From Scatophagus argus (Eukaryota > Chordata > Actinopteri > Scatophagidae): DNA of 64,000 bases. The notes beneath the pieces are model-generated. The model was given only the letters and a program-made list of their open reading frames with translations. It was not told the DNA's origin and did not search any database. Position 1 is the stretch's first letter; each line of letters begins with the position of its first letter. Below are positions 13,291-24,473 of this stretch, piece by piece. The stretch is taken from positions 22,654,318 to 22,718,317 of the forward strand of contig NC_058506.1 of NCBI RefSeq assembly GCF_020382885.2, read 5' to 3'. Made by a program: the position numbers and the translations under genes.

Positions 13291-16200
13291 CACACGCTCA
13301 CACGCTCGGTGCTTTCAGCCTGATTGGTATTGATCGAGGTGATGCAGGCTGATGTTTTTCTTGCTGTGTTGGTTCTCGGCTCAGGTGGATCAGATATGGG
13401 ATGTTTGTTTGAACCATCAGTCCAATGCTTGTGGTTGCAGATGTTCACAGCTGGATTTAATAAAGGAGAATGGATTGGATCAGTTAATGTGATGGTTTTC
13501 TAACTGTGTGTGTGCGTGTGTGTGTGCGCGTGCGTGCGTGTGCGTGTGTGAGAAAGACATCGGTCAACATGCTGAAATCCGTTGTTCTGCGTTGTTCTCA
13601 GGGTGGACACAACAGTGTGATTGTGTCCTCAGGTGTGGACTCCACCTGCTCACCTGTGCAGCAGGAAGGTGTACCAAGCTCTGAAATTAACACCTGAGCA
13701 CCAAGAGCAAGAGGAACAAAAAGTCTCCAAAGTGGTCTGTTAACAGGTGCTGCTGCGTCTGCTGATGTCTGTGCTGATGTCAGTGCTGCGTTCTGCGTCA
13801 GGTCCTCGTGTACCCCTGAGATCAGTTATAAAATGCCAGTAAGACGTGTAAATATGCACTTGAGCTTTGAGTCACTTTAACTTCTTGGACTTGGGTTGGT
13901 TTCCCTTCATCTTCAGCTGCTGATTTCATTTCTCTTAGAGTCACTTTGTAAGGCGGGCGTCAGTCGTCGTCTCTTCTGTTCGGTGGCTACAGGAAGCTGC
14001 TGCTGCGATCCGACCTGCAGCTGATGAATGTTTAACGAGAGCGTCCTGCTGCGTCGCCTGCCTCTGTTTTCACCACATGACTAAAGGATGATTGCGATCT
14101 TATCTCATCGGTGACGCCATCCTGAACACACGAGGTGACGCTCCTTAACATGTTGTTGTTACCAAAGCATTTCCTCTGAGGGAGAGTCCGGGTTGCATCC
14201 CTGAGGTTTTATTTCATTTGTGATCACGGTGAGCGAATGTTCTCCTGCAGCAGGTCCTGATGATCTAAAGTGTCAGTACAGGCGATGAGAAGGAAATACT
14301 TCGTACTGGAGTTAAACTGTCCGGTGGACTTCTGGGAGTTTAATGGACCCAAAGTGGATCACATGTGTCTTGCTGTTTTCTGTCCTGGTGGCAGATTCTG
14401 GGTCAGTGTCTGCCATCTTTTACACCTCCATCGTTCAGTCTGTTCTCTGCACTTCCATCACCGTCTGGTTTGGATCGGCCACCAAACAGGACAGAAACAG
14501 ACTGCAACGGACAATCAGGTCTGCAGAAAAAATCATCGGGGCCGACCTGCCCTACATCCAGGACTTATACCAGTCCAGGGTCAGAACACGGGCAGGAAGC
14601 ATCACTGCAGACCCCTCACACCCTGCACACAAACTGTTTGATCTGCTTCCCTCTGGTTTTACCTGCAGGCAGACGGCCTATGTTAGAATTCTCAGGCACA
14701 GAGAGAGAGTTCACTGATTGGTGGTTAAACGGACCAATCAGCAGGCATCTTGTTGACTAGAGCCGACATGATTTGTCAATTAATTGTTGAAAGAAAATTT
14801 CTTCTTCAATTACTTTTTAGTCTATTTATCTTTTCAGTCATTTTTAGACCAACGTTTGCTGCTTTTCTTTGTCATTTCCGACAGTAGAAGAAGAGTGTTT
14901 GGGTTCTGGATTGGACGAAAGCAGTAGTTCAGAAATGTCACCATTTTTTTGGACGTTTCGAAGCGATGAGTGTGAATTTGTGAGCAGATTAGTTGATGTT
15001 GAATGGAGTGTGGATGCCGCCTGCAGAGGATTCAGGGTGAAGGGGTGAAGGGCTCTCGTCTGCGCTCGTCTCCCTGCTCATGTTTATGGATTCTCTGTCT
15101 CTCTGCAGCGAATCGTGTTCTTGTGTTCAAATGCTGATGCCGCCGCCGCCTGCCTCCCCCGAGTCCCCCTCCGTGCTCCTGAGCTCCCCGTCGTCTCGCT
15201 GATTTCATACCTCATTTAGCGTCCTCATCGGCGCTCCCCCCTCGTACGCCCTATAGGCTCCTGCTCTGCCTATAGGTGCCATGTTGTTCCAGATGAAAGA
15301 GGGGGAGGAGGGGGAGAATCCTGTCATTGTGACCTTCAGCAGCTCAGAGAAATCTGTAATCAGACTCGGTGAGGCTTCATTTCTTCCACAGCTTCACGTG
15401 GATCATTAACACACAGGCTGTTGTGGCAGCTGCACAAAACAAACCTGCTCATAAAGAAACTGGAAACCTGATTTTATCTCCGATGCTTTAAGTCAGGAGC
15501 TTCTGGTGACATCAGATGAGGTGTCTCACTTTAATAACTGCTGGAACCGAGCCATTTTAGTGGGGTTTTTTTTTCCTGAAAAGGTCAAAGAATCTGATTC
15601 ATTCAGAAAATAAAATAATATATAAAGTCACATAAATGAAGTAATTGTTTAATATTGATAGATTATCACGCAGCTGCTGCTACTTGTTTCCTGTTCGCTC
15701 CCTCATCACCTCCTTTCGTGACTGATTGGTCCAAACAGAAGTGGTCAAATGACACCAGAATCCAGCTTCAGGTCTCACCGTGTGCACATATGGTGATATT
15801 TAAATTTATCACATGAAAATGTATGATTGTTGATGTTTAACACAGAGCACTCTGTTTGGATTATGGTTTGGTTCGTTTAAAATGTGATTCTCACGTTCAG
15901 CAGGAAGGCGTCCACACAGCGAGCTGGAGAACAGGTTTTGAGTGGAATGTGCCTTTAACACTCAGTGCCGTCTCTGTGTCGTCCCCGCAGTACTCGTCAG
16001 CCGGCTGTCTGCTCACTCTCCACCACAGCGAGAAGCCCGACCACGAGGAGGTGTGTGAGTTCAGACCGTACACCTGCCCGTGTCCCGGAGCGACCTGCAA
16101 GTGGCACGGCTCGCTGGAGGCCGTCATGCCGCACCTGATGCACGTACACAAGTCCATCACCACGCTGCAGGTCAGCACAAAGCTTGTCTCTTCATGTTGC

Positions 16201-16997
16201 TGGGTGACGGTAAACCAGTCTGAGCTCCCAGGCTGTTCTGCTCAGCTAGCTGCACGGCTAACCGAGCTAACTGCAGCTGCGGCTGCAACAAACACCACCT
16301 GTGCATCAGGAAACACAGAAAGTCACACATCACAGAAAGTCAGTGGTGTGGGGTTGGAGCTTCTACCCACCCACCCACTTTACAAAGTGCAAGGGCAGGC
16401 CTTGCAGAGAGGATCACGCTCCTTATTGCAAGCTAGTGTTCCGTCACAATGATTATGAAGCCGTTATCCAAGGTAAAAGAGTTAGGCGATGCTGCTTTAC
16501 CATATTTCTCTGATATTGCTAGTGAACGAATGAGGCCAGAAACACAAAGAGCAGAGTGGTGAGTTGTTTAAAGCAGGGGAGATAAAAGCTGTAATGTCTG
16601 TGCTGTCATTTCTCTCTCTCTGCAGGGGGAGGACATCGTCTTCCTGGCGACGGACATCAACTTGCCAGGCGCCGTGGACTGGGTGATGATGCAGTCATGT
16701 TTCAGCCACCACTTCATGCTGGTCCTGGAAAAGCAGGAAAAGTACGAAGGCCACCAGCAGTTCTTCGCTGTTGTCCTGCTCATCGGCACCCGCAAACAGG
16801 CCGAGAATTTCGCCTACCGACTGGAGCTCAACGGCAACCGACGGAGGCTCACCTGGGAGGCCACGCCGCGCTCCATCCACGATGGGGTGGCGACTGCCAT
16901 CATGAACAGCGACTGCCTGGTGTTCGACACCTCCGTTGCACATCTGTTTGCAGACAACGGTAACCTGGGGATCAACGTCACCATCTCCATGTGCTGA
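8779..16997 (+). CDS. siah2: E3 ubiquitin-protein ligase SIAH2
   Basis: RING-type E3 ligase that sends substrates such as prolyl hydroxylases and signalling proteins to the proteasome. Coding exons are 8779-9201, 15991-16170 and 16626-16997, giving 324 aa, the length I recall for human SIAH2. The start MSRPSS matches the SIAH2 N terminus. A Gly/Ala-rich region with an alanine run (about residues 35-46) precedes the RING at about 82-116 ([26 protein letters not shown]). The SIAH zinc fingers follow in exon 2 ([19 protein letters not shown]), then the substrate-binding domain in exon 3 ([20 protein letters not shown] to [12 protein letters not shown]). Exon 1 lies in GC-rich sequence typical of a promoter CpG island. 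Intron 1 is 6.8 kb. An intron of 455 bp falls between TLQ and GEDIVF, and its conservation should be checked. Paralogue siah1 lacks this long N-terminal extension. Confidence 0.95.
14390..14717 (+). mobile_element. LINE reverse-transcriptase C-terminal fragment
   Basis: An open stretch encodes [20 protein letters not shown], then [47 protein letters not shown]. This is the tail after the polymerase domain in fish non-LTR retrotransposons of the L2/CR1-like group, where the sequence reads roughly ITVWYG, LQR..., IQDLY, DPSHP.H.LF.LLPSG. Only the last ~100 residues remain and the conserved continuation is lost, so this is a 5'-truncated dead copy in siah2 intron 1. The exact clade is an inference. 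Confidence 0.7.
14761..14990. repeat. Degraded dispersed repeat with ATTAAT-type ends
   Basis: Holds tcaattaattgttgaaa, tcttttcagtcatttttaga, tttgctgcttttctttgtca and gttctggattggacga. The order of these phrases matches a widespread percomorph interspersed element that usually begins with GATTAATCGATTA. A related but shorter copy is at about 46575-46700. Boundaries are approximate. Confidence 0.5.
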
Positions 16998-17802
16998 GGG
17001 AGCAGGAGGTGTTAAAGGCAGCCACAGTCACACACAGAAGACGGACATCATGGAGACACAACACAGGATCGGTTTGGGAGCCAGGGAGGCGACGAGTTCG
17101 CCTTCTGCCTCGTTCTGTGGTTACAGGGACTGTAAACGGCCTGCGATGTTGGTGGAGCAGCTGGATGAGCAGTTGCAGTCCTTTATGAGGACAAACAGAA
17201 CATCTGGAGCAGTGTTAACCTCAGCAGGGACAGAAGACCAGCTCCACGCTGCGTGATGTCTGTGTTTGGTCTTTGATGAAGTGTGGGACAGGACGGCTCT
17301 TCCTTCAGTTGGGTGCCAGAGAAGCAGTGGAAGAAATCTCCACCAGTGAAGAGGCCTCCGTCCTTCTTGGATCAGTTGAAAAGAGCTCAGGCCTGCTGCT
17401 TCTCCCGCCTGGACGTTTGGACTGATGAGGGACTGAGCTGTCCAGAGTCTGTTCACCTGAGCAGAAAGGAGGAGACCGATCGATGCAGCACCCCCACCAC
17501 CCTCTGCCAGGCTCACTGGACTTCTGTTCACAATATTCTGATCTTTGCTGGCAGTGCCGGTGCTTTCAGTCAGGGTTGAGTCTGCGGTGGTCTCGACGGC
17601 CGTTGAGGTTTTTGTTTGAGCTGCGTGGGTAGTTGGCTTACTGCAGATGTATCTGTAAGATGTGTGTGTGTGTGTGTGTGTGTGTGCTGATACTGTAGAA
17701 CAGCATACGTTATCATATTTCCACCAGCAGCTGAGCCCAGCTGTCAGGATTTGAAATGTCCTTTTCTACAGATTCAGCCAGTGATGTGCAGACAGTTGGG
17801 AA

Positions 17803-17808
17803 AATAAA
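17803..17808 (+). terminator. Candidate siah2 poly(A) signal
   Basis: A canonical AATAAA about 0.8 kb after the siah2 stop codon. Position and strand fit, but a later aataaa near 19873 is also possible. Confidence 0.45.
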
Positions 17809-18716
17809 AACTTCTCAGGAAATGGAAACCTGTGATCCGACCCCAAAGGCCTCGACGCCGCCGCTTGAAAAAGGCTGCTGGCAGTTGAAGTAAAGCAGAA
17901 TCATGTGAACATGAGTGTTCGATAACTTTGTGCTAAAGGGGCTGAGTGGAAGGTTGCTGGTTCGGGTCCCTGGAGCAGTCTTCAGTGTTGGGACTGTTGG
18001 GACTTCTGTTCACTGTAGGCTGGTCTCACATTTTGGAGGTCAGTGTTTGACCTCTGTGGCAATGGGCTGAACTGTGGAATCCAGTTAATCCTCAAACCTC
18101 TGTTAATCTCAGATAAAAGCAGTGAAATGGAGGAATAATCCTCCCACCCCTCTTCTGCAGTTTGTTTAGCCGCCAGCGCCTTACTTTTCTACTACCAACC
18201 TCCTCTACTTCCTGTTTCTGAGGGAGTCATGGTGCTGATGTGCTTCACCTGACATCAGTTTGTTTTTAGGGTTTTTTTCACTGAACACCTGCCCAGGGAA
18301 ATACAACCGCAAATGTTTTGCAGAACTGATATAAGAAGATGTATTTTAAAAACTGTTAGCTTGTTTAAAGCCACGGCGAGATGGACATTATTATCTTCAG
18401 AAGCTCATGCATCAAATATCCCAACATTCCTTGTCTTTGTAGCAACTGACCAGGAAGAAACCAACTTCAACAGATACCTCAGACCACAGACACGTCTGTA
18501 ACTGAACCGTAAACCCCTCAGACCGCGGCGGCGTTTCCTCCGTGTTTAGCGAGAAAAAACCTCGACCCCTGATGGAGACGATTAGAAGTTTAAATCGTCC
18601 ATCGTCCGAATCAGATCTGTTTCCAAGTCCTCAACCTCTCCGAGATTACAGACCCAAAAACCTAAGGGCACGTAAATATTAACAAAAAGTAAATGAACAA
18701 ATGAGCAAAATGAGCG

Positions 18717-18927
18717 AGTTTTCTTAATCTGTTGCTTATTAGCTACAAATATACATTTTAGCTAAGATACATTGGTGTATTGGACGTTTGTTTTCTGGCT
18801 AACTAATTAAGATCTTGGCTAAGATAAATTAGCGTGCTAGAAAACAAACATAATCTAGACGGGTTATTCTAGCCAAGATTTTATTTAAACAGCTACTTCA
18901 CAAGCAACAGATTATATAAGAAAACAG
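18717..18927. mobile_element. Foldback/MITE-like inverted-repeat element
   Basis: The left end, gttttcttaatctgttgctt (about 18718-18738), is matched at the right end in reverse complement by aagcaacagatta...taagaaaac (about 18902-18926), with a small indel. Inside, gtttgttttctggcta near 18787 pairs with tagaaaacaaac near 18838, and two copies of the AGCCAAGAT motif face each other. The ~210-bp segment can fold on itself. No transposase is present. The class is unknown, and I did not find a clear target-site duplication. Confidence 0.6.
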
Positions 18928-19974
18928 TTTTTATTATGTCACAGTGCAACTTTCATGTGACAAATGAAACAGATGATCAGTTGTTGTCTTTATTTAGTTC
19001 CTGATTAGTGGAGTTTTTGTGAAGTTTCGTGACTGCAGTGTGAACACATACGGTTATTCTGACCGCCGAATAATAAACACAGTGGAAACGCTGCTCTGAT
19101 CATCACTTCCGCTTAACGATCCAGTGACTTTCTATAAAAATGTTTGAAAGTATTGTAAATGAAGTCATGACGACAATATATTTTCTAAAAACAAAGGACT
19201 GCTGCGTTTATTCCTTGTGCTAATTTTGACATGTATTTGTGTTCGCGTTTGTCAAGCTGTGCAGAGACTTTTGATAGTAATTTTCTAAGCTGGTTCTGAT
19301 GTTATAAATACTCCTGCTGTAGTCTGATGAAGCGTCACCTCGACATCAAAACAAAGTCACAGTCAGCTTCCATCCAGCCGTAGCTTAGCTGCTCTGCATG
19401 GATCTGGCCTTGGTGGCTTCGTAACATTAGCTGATAAAGTGACTGGCAAACTGTGTGCAAACCCGGAGCCTGGATAAGCCTGTGTTATCTAACAGTTAGT
19501 CAATTTGCTGCCTTTGCCAGCTACAACCACAATAATGTATTGAACACAGTTTGCAATGATGTTGGCTTTGGCCTTTGCTGACGTTAGCAGACACGGTTTC
19601 CAAGCTACCGTTAGCTGGCGCTCTAATGGCGCAAAGAGAGGCAGGAAGTGCGCACACAAGTCACACCCTGTGGATGGTTACGCTTCACGTTGTTAGACAG
19701 AGGACCTTTTCTACTATGTGAAGCCAATCAGCTGTTGAGAGTTTCTGTTGTGGGCTGAAACGAATCCACTGAGCGTCTGCTGGCATCACCTTTACATCAC
19801 CTGTGATACGAGGATGCTTTGGTTCAACATTTCTTCGTTTCCTGTGTTCTGCTCAGTTCTGTGACATTTCTGTAATAAATGTTTGCAGTTTCTTATCTGT
19901 GTGATTCTGATCTTTACTTCCTGCTGTCACGTCACAGCTCAGTCGCTAAGATAATTCAACATAAAAACAAGTCC

Positions 19975-20095
19975 TGTCGTTGCCAGGGGAATTGTTTGAC
20001 ATTTTGGGAAATGCTGTTTGTTTTTTTTTTACTGTCTGTACAGTAAATATGAAGCTACAGGCAGCAGCCAGTTAGCTTAGCATCTGACCAACCAC
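19975..20095. repeat. Dispersed percomorph-type repeat
   Basis: Contains gacattttgggaaat, then ctgtctgtacagtaaatatg, aagctacaggcagcagccag and ttagcttagcat. I know this phrase order from a common interspersed repeat in spiny-rayed fishes. The copy is truncated on the right. Boundaries are approximate. Confidence 0.55.
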
Positions 20096-20262
20096 CCAAC
20101 CGTCCAATCAGCAGGTGGGAATAAAAAGTGCAAGCCAGCTGCAGTGAGCTGCAATCCTCCACCCTGAATGTTTTTCAGCAGCACTAAATCACTTTTAAAA
20201 TGATTCCGTGTCAACATGTTAACTTAAAAAACACTCCTAAATCACAGGGGAAGACATTTGTT

Positions 20263-20268
20263 TTTATT
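20263..20268 (-). terminator. Candidate rbmx2 poly(A) signal
   Basis: AATAAA on the minus strand about 410 nt downstream of the rbmx2 stop codon. Position and strand fit the gene; not otherwise tested. Confidence 0.45.
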
Positions 20269-20675
20269 ACAAAATGGTACAAATATCGAAGTTTCCTGGA
20301 TGGGGAAGGGCCACTGCCTGAACACATTTCACTTCATTTCACTTCTGCACTGTGGCACTTGGGCATTTCCTGCTCGATTCCAGGACAGATGACATCCAGA
20401 TACATTTTAAACTGAGCTATGCGAGCGTAAGACATCTTGTTACATGTCAATGAAGTCTTAAAAAAACCTTCGAGTCTCCTACCTGACTGACAGAAAGCAT
20501 CAATGTCACATGCTGTATGTCTGTGAAATGGAGGCTGGATTATTAAATCAGTGCTGTTTTTGGTCTGAACAACTGAGAACAAATCAGTGTATTGTGAGAT
20601 GCAGCCTGTAGAGGGCGCCAGCAGGACTCAGCCTTCCAGTTTGTTTGTTTTAACAGCATCCACCTAACAGTTACA

Positions 20676-23141
20676 TTATCTGTCTCTGTCAAACTCTCTT
20701 CTTCTGTCGCTTTCCCTGTCCCTGTTTGTGTCTCTTCTTCTGTCGTTTTCTCTGTCCCTGTCTGTGTCTCTCCTTATATCACCACCTCTGTGTCTGTCTG
20801 TCTCTCGCCTGTCATAGTCTCTTCCTCTGTCTGTCTCTCTTCTTCTGGTGTTGTCTCTGTCAGTCTCTCTCCTGTCACTGTCTCTGTCCAGATCAGTCTC
20901 TCTTTTTCTTTCATAATCTCTGTCTTTCTCTCTCTTCCTGTCACCCTCCCTCTCACGATTCCTCCTCCTGTCTTCCTCTGTCTCCCTGTCTGTCTCTCTC
21001 CTCCTCTCACCCTCCCCCTGGAGTCTCTCATTCTCCCTTGCTCTCTGTCCATTCTCTTGTCCTCCAGGTGGCGCCCCCCTCTGGTTGTACTTGCTGTAGG
21101 CAGCGTCCTCCTTCTCCTCTTTGATTCTGATGGCAGGAGGAGGAAGAGGAGGTGGGGAAGAGGAGGAACACAACGCCCGGCTCCCCCTCTCTTTCTCCTT
21201 CTCAGCCTTCTTCTTTTCCTTCTTCTCTTTCTTCTTCTTCTTCTTCTCTTTCTTGTCTGAGGCAGAAAGCATCAAGAGGAGAAGTAAATGCTTCATCATG
21301 GAGAGGCATGGACTTGACTGTATACAAAAGTGGTAAATAACATGTACAGATAGAACATAAAGTATATGAACTTTCTGAAGTAAACTGAATTAGGCTGTTA
21401 AAATGTTCTAAGAATAATAAACAAAATAGAAAGATGTACAGTGTATGTGCTGCCCCCCTGTGTGTGTGTGGGCACAGTGTCTCCACCTAGTGTCTGTATT
21501 TCTACCCCCTTTGCACCTGTGTTTGAGTTTTTTGACCCATTGAGGTTGCTGTAGCTGGTCACCTTTTTTGGGCTTTTTCACAGGGATAGTGTACTGCTCG
21601 TCTTCCTCTGAGGAAGAGGAGGACGTCTCGGGGACTTTGGGTGCACAGCCCTCCTCTCTCAGCTGTTTGGTCACGTCGTCAATGTCCTCTGTGTCTTTGG
21701 GGGGACGGTAGCCTTTAACGTGGTCCACACGAATGGTCCGCCCTTTAATCTGATGCCACAAACAACACAGGCTCAGTTTGTGTACAAGTTGAACAAAACA
21801 GCTGCAGCGTGTTCCAGTCAAAGCTGAGTCACCTTGATGCCGTTGAAGTTGTCCACAGCCAGGATGGTGCTCCTCTGGTCCTCGTAGCAGATGAAACAGA
21901 AACCTTTGGACTTCCCAGTCTTCTTGTCCCGCACCAGGTTGATGTTCACGATCTCTCCGTACCTGACAGGGTTTTGGGAGAAAAGCCGAGTGAATTCTCA
22001 TGTTCTCACACTGTGGCTCTTTAGGGGAGGATCATCACAACTGTGTGTGAAATGATTAAAATAAAGGCTGTGGAAAACGCACTGAGAGAAGACGCAGATG
22101 ATGTCACCTTCAGTCAACTCGAAAGGCAAACCTCCTGCAGGACATAAAGCACAGTACTGTTCAGTCTCTCTCTCTCCAGAAACCTCCTTTCTAATAATGA
22201 CTTCCTTACATACTGAATTCTAGTAAATTATTTTTCTTTCTCAAAATTGTTAAGCTAAAAGGTACAAATCATAATTACAATCAAACCTCACATCTGTACA
22301 TCCTTTCAACTGAGTGCCACATGTTAAATCTCAGAGCGTGTTGGTTCCGGTTTAACAGAACTTGGCAGAAGTCGTGCAGCTAAAGCCTGTGAGCTCAGAG
22401 TGACTGGAGACAAGCCGCAGCGTCGCCTCCCATCTTACCCACGAATATCCAGGCGCTGTCTCTGTACTCATTGTGCCAGGACACGGACTCCTTCACCCCG
22501 AGGTCGGCCTCGCGCTCGTTCAGTTCGTTGATCAACCTCACCTTCGTTAGCGGACTGAAAACAGAGACGAGTTTTTAACGTGTAAGCACAACTGTTGTCT
22601 TTCAGAGCAGTTTACAATAAGTGGCAGCTGCTCTTCAACACCAGACAAAACATGGACGTTATTCCTATTAATGTCTTCCATTTGTCCAACACGCGATGGA
22701 GTGAAATATCAAACCACCGACTGTAATCTTGGGTATCATGGACCCTTTGGAAAAGTGGCCTGCTGATTATTTCAAATGATTTCTGAGGCTTGATTTTCTT
22801 TGTTGGGGAGGAGGACCGGGCTCATCCTGTCCCTAAAGACTTAAGTCTAAACACCAGAAGAGCTGAGCCCCAAAACAATAATTACATCATGTGTAACTAT
22901 GTGACTTCGATGAAAAACAACGGTTCTAAAACGATTAAAAGGGAATCGTTACATTGTGAGATTTTTAACAGGGTCCGTGGCAGAGACGCCTTAACTTAGT
23001 TACCCACAGTGTTAGCTGTTAGCACTGGCTAGCAGGTTAGTGTGTACTGGATGGTGAATGTCACGACAGAACGGATTAAAGCCAAACAACAGATTAAAAC
23101 ACAAACCATAATTTAAATATAAAAACGTCCACTTACTTCAT
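20676..23141 (-). CDS. rbmx2: RNA-binding motif protein X-linked 2 (spliceosomal RRM protein)
   Basis: Vertebrate orthologue of yeast Ist3/Snu17, a component of the RES complex of activated spliceosomes. Coding exons on the minus strand are 23137-23141, 22439-22554, 22083-22134, 21833-21962, 21563-21749 and 20676-21256, giving 356 aa. The N terminus reads MNPLTKVKLI-like ([18 protein letters not shown]). The RRM spans about residues 35-115 with RNP2 IFVGGL and RNP1 KGFCFICY. After [19 protein letters not shown] comes an acidic SSSSSEEDE segment, then a Lys/Glu tract and a long Arg/Asp/Glu repeat tail to FDRDR. The first coding exon holds only five coding bases (ATGAA). Human RBMX2 also has a basic, repetitive tail, but the RD/RE/RET repeats here look species-specific. 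The gene is head-to-head with ap4m1. Long plus-strand open frames over 20.7-21.3 kb are the antisense of this tail. Confidence 0.96.
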
Positions 23142-24429
23142 GGTGAACTATTTAGAACGGAAAGCAGCGTAGCGGTGGGAAAAGTCAACCTCATGACCTG
23201 AACCACTTCCTTCTGAATTCCTGGTTATGCTGCCACCTGCTGTTTGGGTGACTTCACTACAACCTAAGGCTATGTGACTAAATAACTAAACGACATTATG
23301 TACAAGTTATCCGAAAACCATATCGGTTATTCTTTTTATTTTACATGTGACTACCCTATATGTAAATTATATTATTTGACCTACCAGTTATTTTGTAAAA
23401 ACATACAACTTACCCGCCCATGCAGCAGGTGGCGCTGTGTTGCTCTACGCCATCTTCTCAGTCAGTTGCAAGCAGTATGTCAGTCTGAAGTCAAGCAGCT
23501 AGCAACACAGACTTCAGCTTCAGACACTCAGGGGAGCTTTTAACGCTCCACTCAGCAGTTTTATGTGTAGAAATAGGTCAGCGACCTGTTTACCATGGAC
23601 TACTCTCGTTTGAAATGTTTAAGTGTGCCGCGATAGCTCACTTTGACGTCCGCTCCTCGCTGTAGTCGGGCTAACGTACAGTAACAGTAGTAAACATTAA
23701 TGGATGAGTACGTAAACATAAAGCGTTAGCTAACGCGAGGAAGTCTACCTTTTGTCTCTACAAGCCTTCTGTGGGTAAGTAAAACAGTAAGTGAACTTAT
23801 GGCTACTCTGAGGAGTGTTCATAGCCAATTTTCGTATGTTCAGGCTTGTAAAGTGAGCTCGTTTAAAATGTCGGTCAGTTTAACGTAGTTTTATTCGTTA
23901 TTAATTCCCATGCGCCTTTTAAAAGCAGTTCGGGGATGCATCCTGTGCAGCTATGACAATTTCGGCATGTGACGAGTCAAGCTTTTCTCAACATTATTTG
24001 TTTTATATCAGGATTGGTTCACGTAGCCTGCTGGAATATTTTAGTGAAAATCTGAGTGTGAATTGCCCGTAAACTCTGTAGTGAGTTAGATATCAACTTT
24101 ACCCGTGTGACATAAAGGTGTAAGAAAGGAAACATTACAATATCCATGAGTATACATGAACATGTGAAATTGACATATAATATTAAGTAGAGTTTGGTGG
24201 GATCTCTTCCCCAAACTGCCTAAACAGAACATGTCGGTGTTAATAACTGGTTTTAGCGTTTATTTTACAAAATAATCGAATAAAGAGATAAAATTGGATT
24301 TTGTCGAATTAACCGGAACCAGACTGACTATCATCGGCAGGCTACTGATCCCCAGGTATTCAGTAGTTTTCTGCACTCAAAACGGACCCCCCCAACTTTT
24401 TTATTACATTTAAGCATCAGCTGATTCAA

Positions 24430-24467
<38 letters not shown>

Positions 24468-24473
24468 AGCAGG
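23142..24473. promoter_or_regulatory. Shared upstream region of rbmx2 and ap4m1
   Basis: The two start codons diverge with about 1.3 kb between them. A good donor (gtgg followed by gtaagt) at 23775 suggests a non-coding first ap4m1 exon ending at 23774, spliced to the ATG exon after a (CTGT)n tract. That would put the two transcription starts only a few hundred bases apart, as in a bidirectional promoter. ggtggcgctgtgttgctctacgccatcttc near 23430 lies in the likely core. No TATA box is evident. Promoter sharing is inferred from geometry only. Confidence 0.5.
24431..24468 (+). repeat. (CTGT)n microsatellite ending at a splice acceptor
   Basis: About nine and a half CTGT units run directly into cagcagg and then the ap4m1 ATG, so the repeat occupies the polypyrimidine position of the 5' UTR intron acceptor. 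Confidence 0.85.

Larger units (their letters stand above)
9202..15990. other. siah2 intron 1
   Basis: A 6.8-kb intron. It contains TG/CA tracts (about 9793-9823, 10322-10349, 10564-10591, 12309-12337 and 13254-13286), a 21-bp direct duplication at about 10070-10111, a LINE 3' fragment at 14390-14717 and a degraded repeat at 14761-14990. Long open frames at about 10.2-11.0 kb are translations of the dinucleotide repeats. No additional siah2 coding exon is needed, since exons 1 and 2 join in frame. Confidence 0.7.
16998..20675. other. Intergenic region between convergent siah2 and rbmx2
   Basis: This holds the siah2 3' UTR, with a candidate poly(A) signal at 17803-17808 and another aataaa near 19873. 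It also holds a TG tract at about 17661-17686, a possible SINE remnant near 17930-17990 (ggttgctggttcgggtccc resembles a B box), a foldback element at 18717-18927, a dispersed repeat at 19975-20095, and the rbmx2 3' UTR from about 20260. No coding gene is recognisable. Confidence 0.6.

Noticed and set aside
17930-17990. Possible third tRNA-derived SINE
   Set aside because: Only a B-box-like ggttcgggtcc and nearby phrases remain. Too short and degraded to call.
20726-21260. Long plus-strand Ser/Cys/Leu-rich open frames
   Set aside because: They are the antisense of the rbmx2 Arg/Asp repeat exon, whose low complexity removes stops on both strands.
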